Under the pieces are notes generated by a model. That model had not been told where the DNA came from. It ran no database searches and saw only the letters and a program-made list of their open reading frames with translations. Of a stretch of DNA of 30,437 nucleotides, positions 29,525 to 30,437 are shown piece after piece; position 1 is the first letter of the stretch, and the number at the start of each line of letters is the position of its first letter. The translations under genes were made by a program, and so were the position numbers. Where the stretch lies: positions 1-30,437 of the forward strand of contig JAPLON010000093.1 in assembly GCA_026400695.1 (NCBI GenBank). The letters are read 5' to 3'. Source of the stretch: Pseudomonadota bacterium (GTDB lineage Bacteria > Pseudomonadota > Alphaproteobacteria > Paracaedibacterales > CAITNM01).

Positions 29525-30437
29525 ATGTTTTTTAAACGTATAAAATTCATACGAAGAGTTAAGACAGACATCTTATTCCAAAATTTATCTGCAATAATTT
29601 TAATTGTTGTTTTAATTATTACTTACACTTATTTAAGCAATTCTAGATCAACAATTGAGCAAGCAGAAGATTACATTCGAACTTCTACTAATTTTATTGG
29701 TCAAAAAATTGTCAAGTCTTTAGACAAATCAGAAGATTTTGTAAACTCTTATACTGCATTACTGCAGAATATGGATTTAAAAAATTATGAAAACAACGTT
29801 ATGCTTTACAAGTCACTTCAGGTCATTCTTGAATCAAACCCGTACTTAACACATTTTTTGTATGCAACACCAGATGGGCTTTTTGTTAGTTCTTGCAATC
29901 TACGCTATTTTGGCAAATTTTTAAAATCATCGGCTATTTTAATACCAGAAGGAGCAAATGGGGTTATTATGGTTATCCCTAGAGATAAAACAGAAAATAA
30001 AATTGAAGTACCTGAGTTGTGGTATTTTTTAAAAGAAGACGATCAATTATCAGAATCAATTAGCACCCAACTTACGAAATATGACTCTCGTAATCGTCCT
30101 TGGTATAAAGAATCGGCAAAAACCCAAAGCCTAGTTTGGAGTGATATTTATAAGTTTTCAGGTACACTAAGTGGTGAAGTTGGCATGACCGTATCAAAAT
30201 CTATAATGGCTGCTGATGGTGTTATGAAAGGTGTATTTGCCGCTACTATAACTCTTAGAAGTTTTTCAGATTTTTTAGCTGAATTTAAACCTAGTACTAA
30301 TGGAAATATTTACATTGTTGATCAAGAAGATAGAATTGTTGCTTCGTCTAATAACTATAAAATACACTCTAGTGAAAATCACCTGGGTATTGTAAAAATT
30401 GATGAATCACGTTTCGATGAACTTAAAGCGGCTTTTG
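29525..30437 (+). CDS. Membrane sensor with extracytoplasmic dCache domain, 3' end cut off by the window
   Basis: The frame is open from ATG 29525 to the window end (304 residues seen) with no stop. A basic N-terminus (KRIKFIRRVK) is followed by one transmembrane helix at about 21-37 and then a long extracytoplasmic part. Residues 105-195 show the Cache features YLTHFLYATPDGLFVSS and YDSRNRPWYKES (186-194 is the YDxRxRPWY signature), then WSDIYKFSGTLSGEVGMTVSKSI and a second lobe beginning NIYIVDQEDRIVASS. Such domains sense small molecules in histidine kinases, chemoreceptors, GGDEF proteins and class III adenylate cyclases. The output domain lies outside the window, so the type of signalling is unknown. 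It begins 96 bases after the methyltransferase gene. Confidence 0.85.
   Translation, partial: MFFKRIKFIRRVKTDILFQNLSAIILIVVLIITYTYLSNSRSTIEQAEDYIRTSTNFIGQKIVKSLDKSEDFVNSYTALLQNMDLKNYENNVMLYKSLQVILESNPYLTHFLYATPDGLFVSSCNLRYFGKFLKSSAILIPEGANGVIMVIPRDKTENKIEVPELWYFLKEDDQLSESISTQLTKYDSRNRPWYKESAKTQSLVWSDIYKFSGTLSGEVGMTVSKSIMAADGVMKGVFAATITLRSFSDFLAEFKPSTNGNIYIVDQEDRIVASSNNYKIHSSENHLGIVKIDESRFDELKAAF

Noticed and set aside
1..30437. CRISPR array, tRNA genes, prophage or toxin-antitoxin module
   Set aside because: I saw no regularly spaced direct repeats, no cloverleaf sequences, and no phage or toxin-antitoxin families when reading both strands.

Overview
The window is AT-rich bacterial DNA. Its gene content points to an alphaproteobacterium, and the reduced, rearranged layout suggests a host-associated lineage such as Holosporales or Rickettsiales. 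The evidence is an ffs-dnaX-ybaB block, a tsaE-amgK-murU block, an LdtR-type MarR regulator, RNase J, alpha-type complex I genes, and several small orphan proteins with signal peptides. The order-level placement is inference; no rRNA gene is present to settle it.

Layout. 2-1525: 3' end of groEL with a terminator. 1736-2794: two small secreted orphans sharing a near-identical signal peptide. 3060-4004 (-): lpxC. 4145-6235: overlapping operon tsaE-amgK-murU. 6441-7007: a signal-peptide orphan. 7187-7963: an IS1-family element with 26-bp inverted ends and a transposase split across two frames at an A8 tract. 8027-8470 (-): another secreted orphan behind a good sigma70-type promoter. 8592-10007 (-): an ABC-F ATPase with a structured leader. 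10206-12810: fmt and RNase J. 12811-13176: a 366-base non-coding stretch with a GC-rich nested palindrome. 13177-21220: nuoC-D-E-F-G-H-I-J-K, nearly all stop/start overlapping, followed 4 bases later by an amino-acid-binding lipoprotein gene. 22059-25360 (-): dnaE broken into two frames by a deletion of about 70 bases. 25463-25915 (-): an ldtR-like regulator. 26150-26238: 4.5S SRP RNA, then dnaX, ybaB, an RNA uracil-5-methyltransferase, and from 29525 the start of a membrane Cache-domain sensor that runs off the window.

How the genes fit together. Most of the window is housekeeping: folding, lipid A synthesis, tRNA t6A modification, MurNAc recycling, initiator-tRNA formylation, RNA decay, complex I, DNA replication and protein targeting. 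The nuo cluster lacks nuoA, nuoB, nuoL, nuoM and nuoN here, so complex I must be encoded at more than one locus if it is complete. The accessory part is the set of four small exported orphan proteins with the IS element between two of them; these are candidates for lineage-specific surface or host-interaction proteins, but nothing in their sequences proves that. I see no CRISPR array, tRNA, prophage or recognisable defence system. The strongest anomaly is dnaE: the missing piece removes the family's conserved glycine/serine-rich GRGSGAGS motif from an essential gene.
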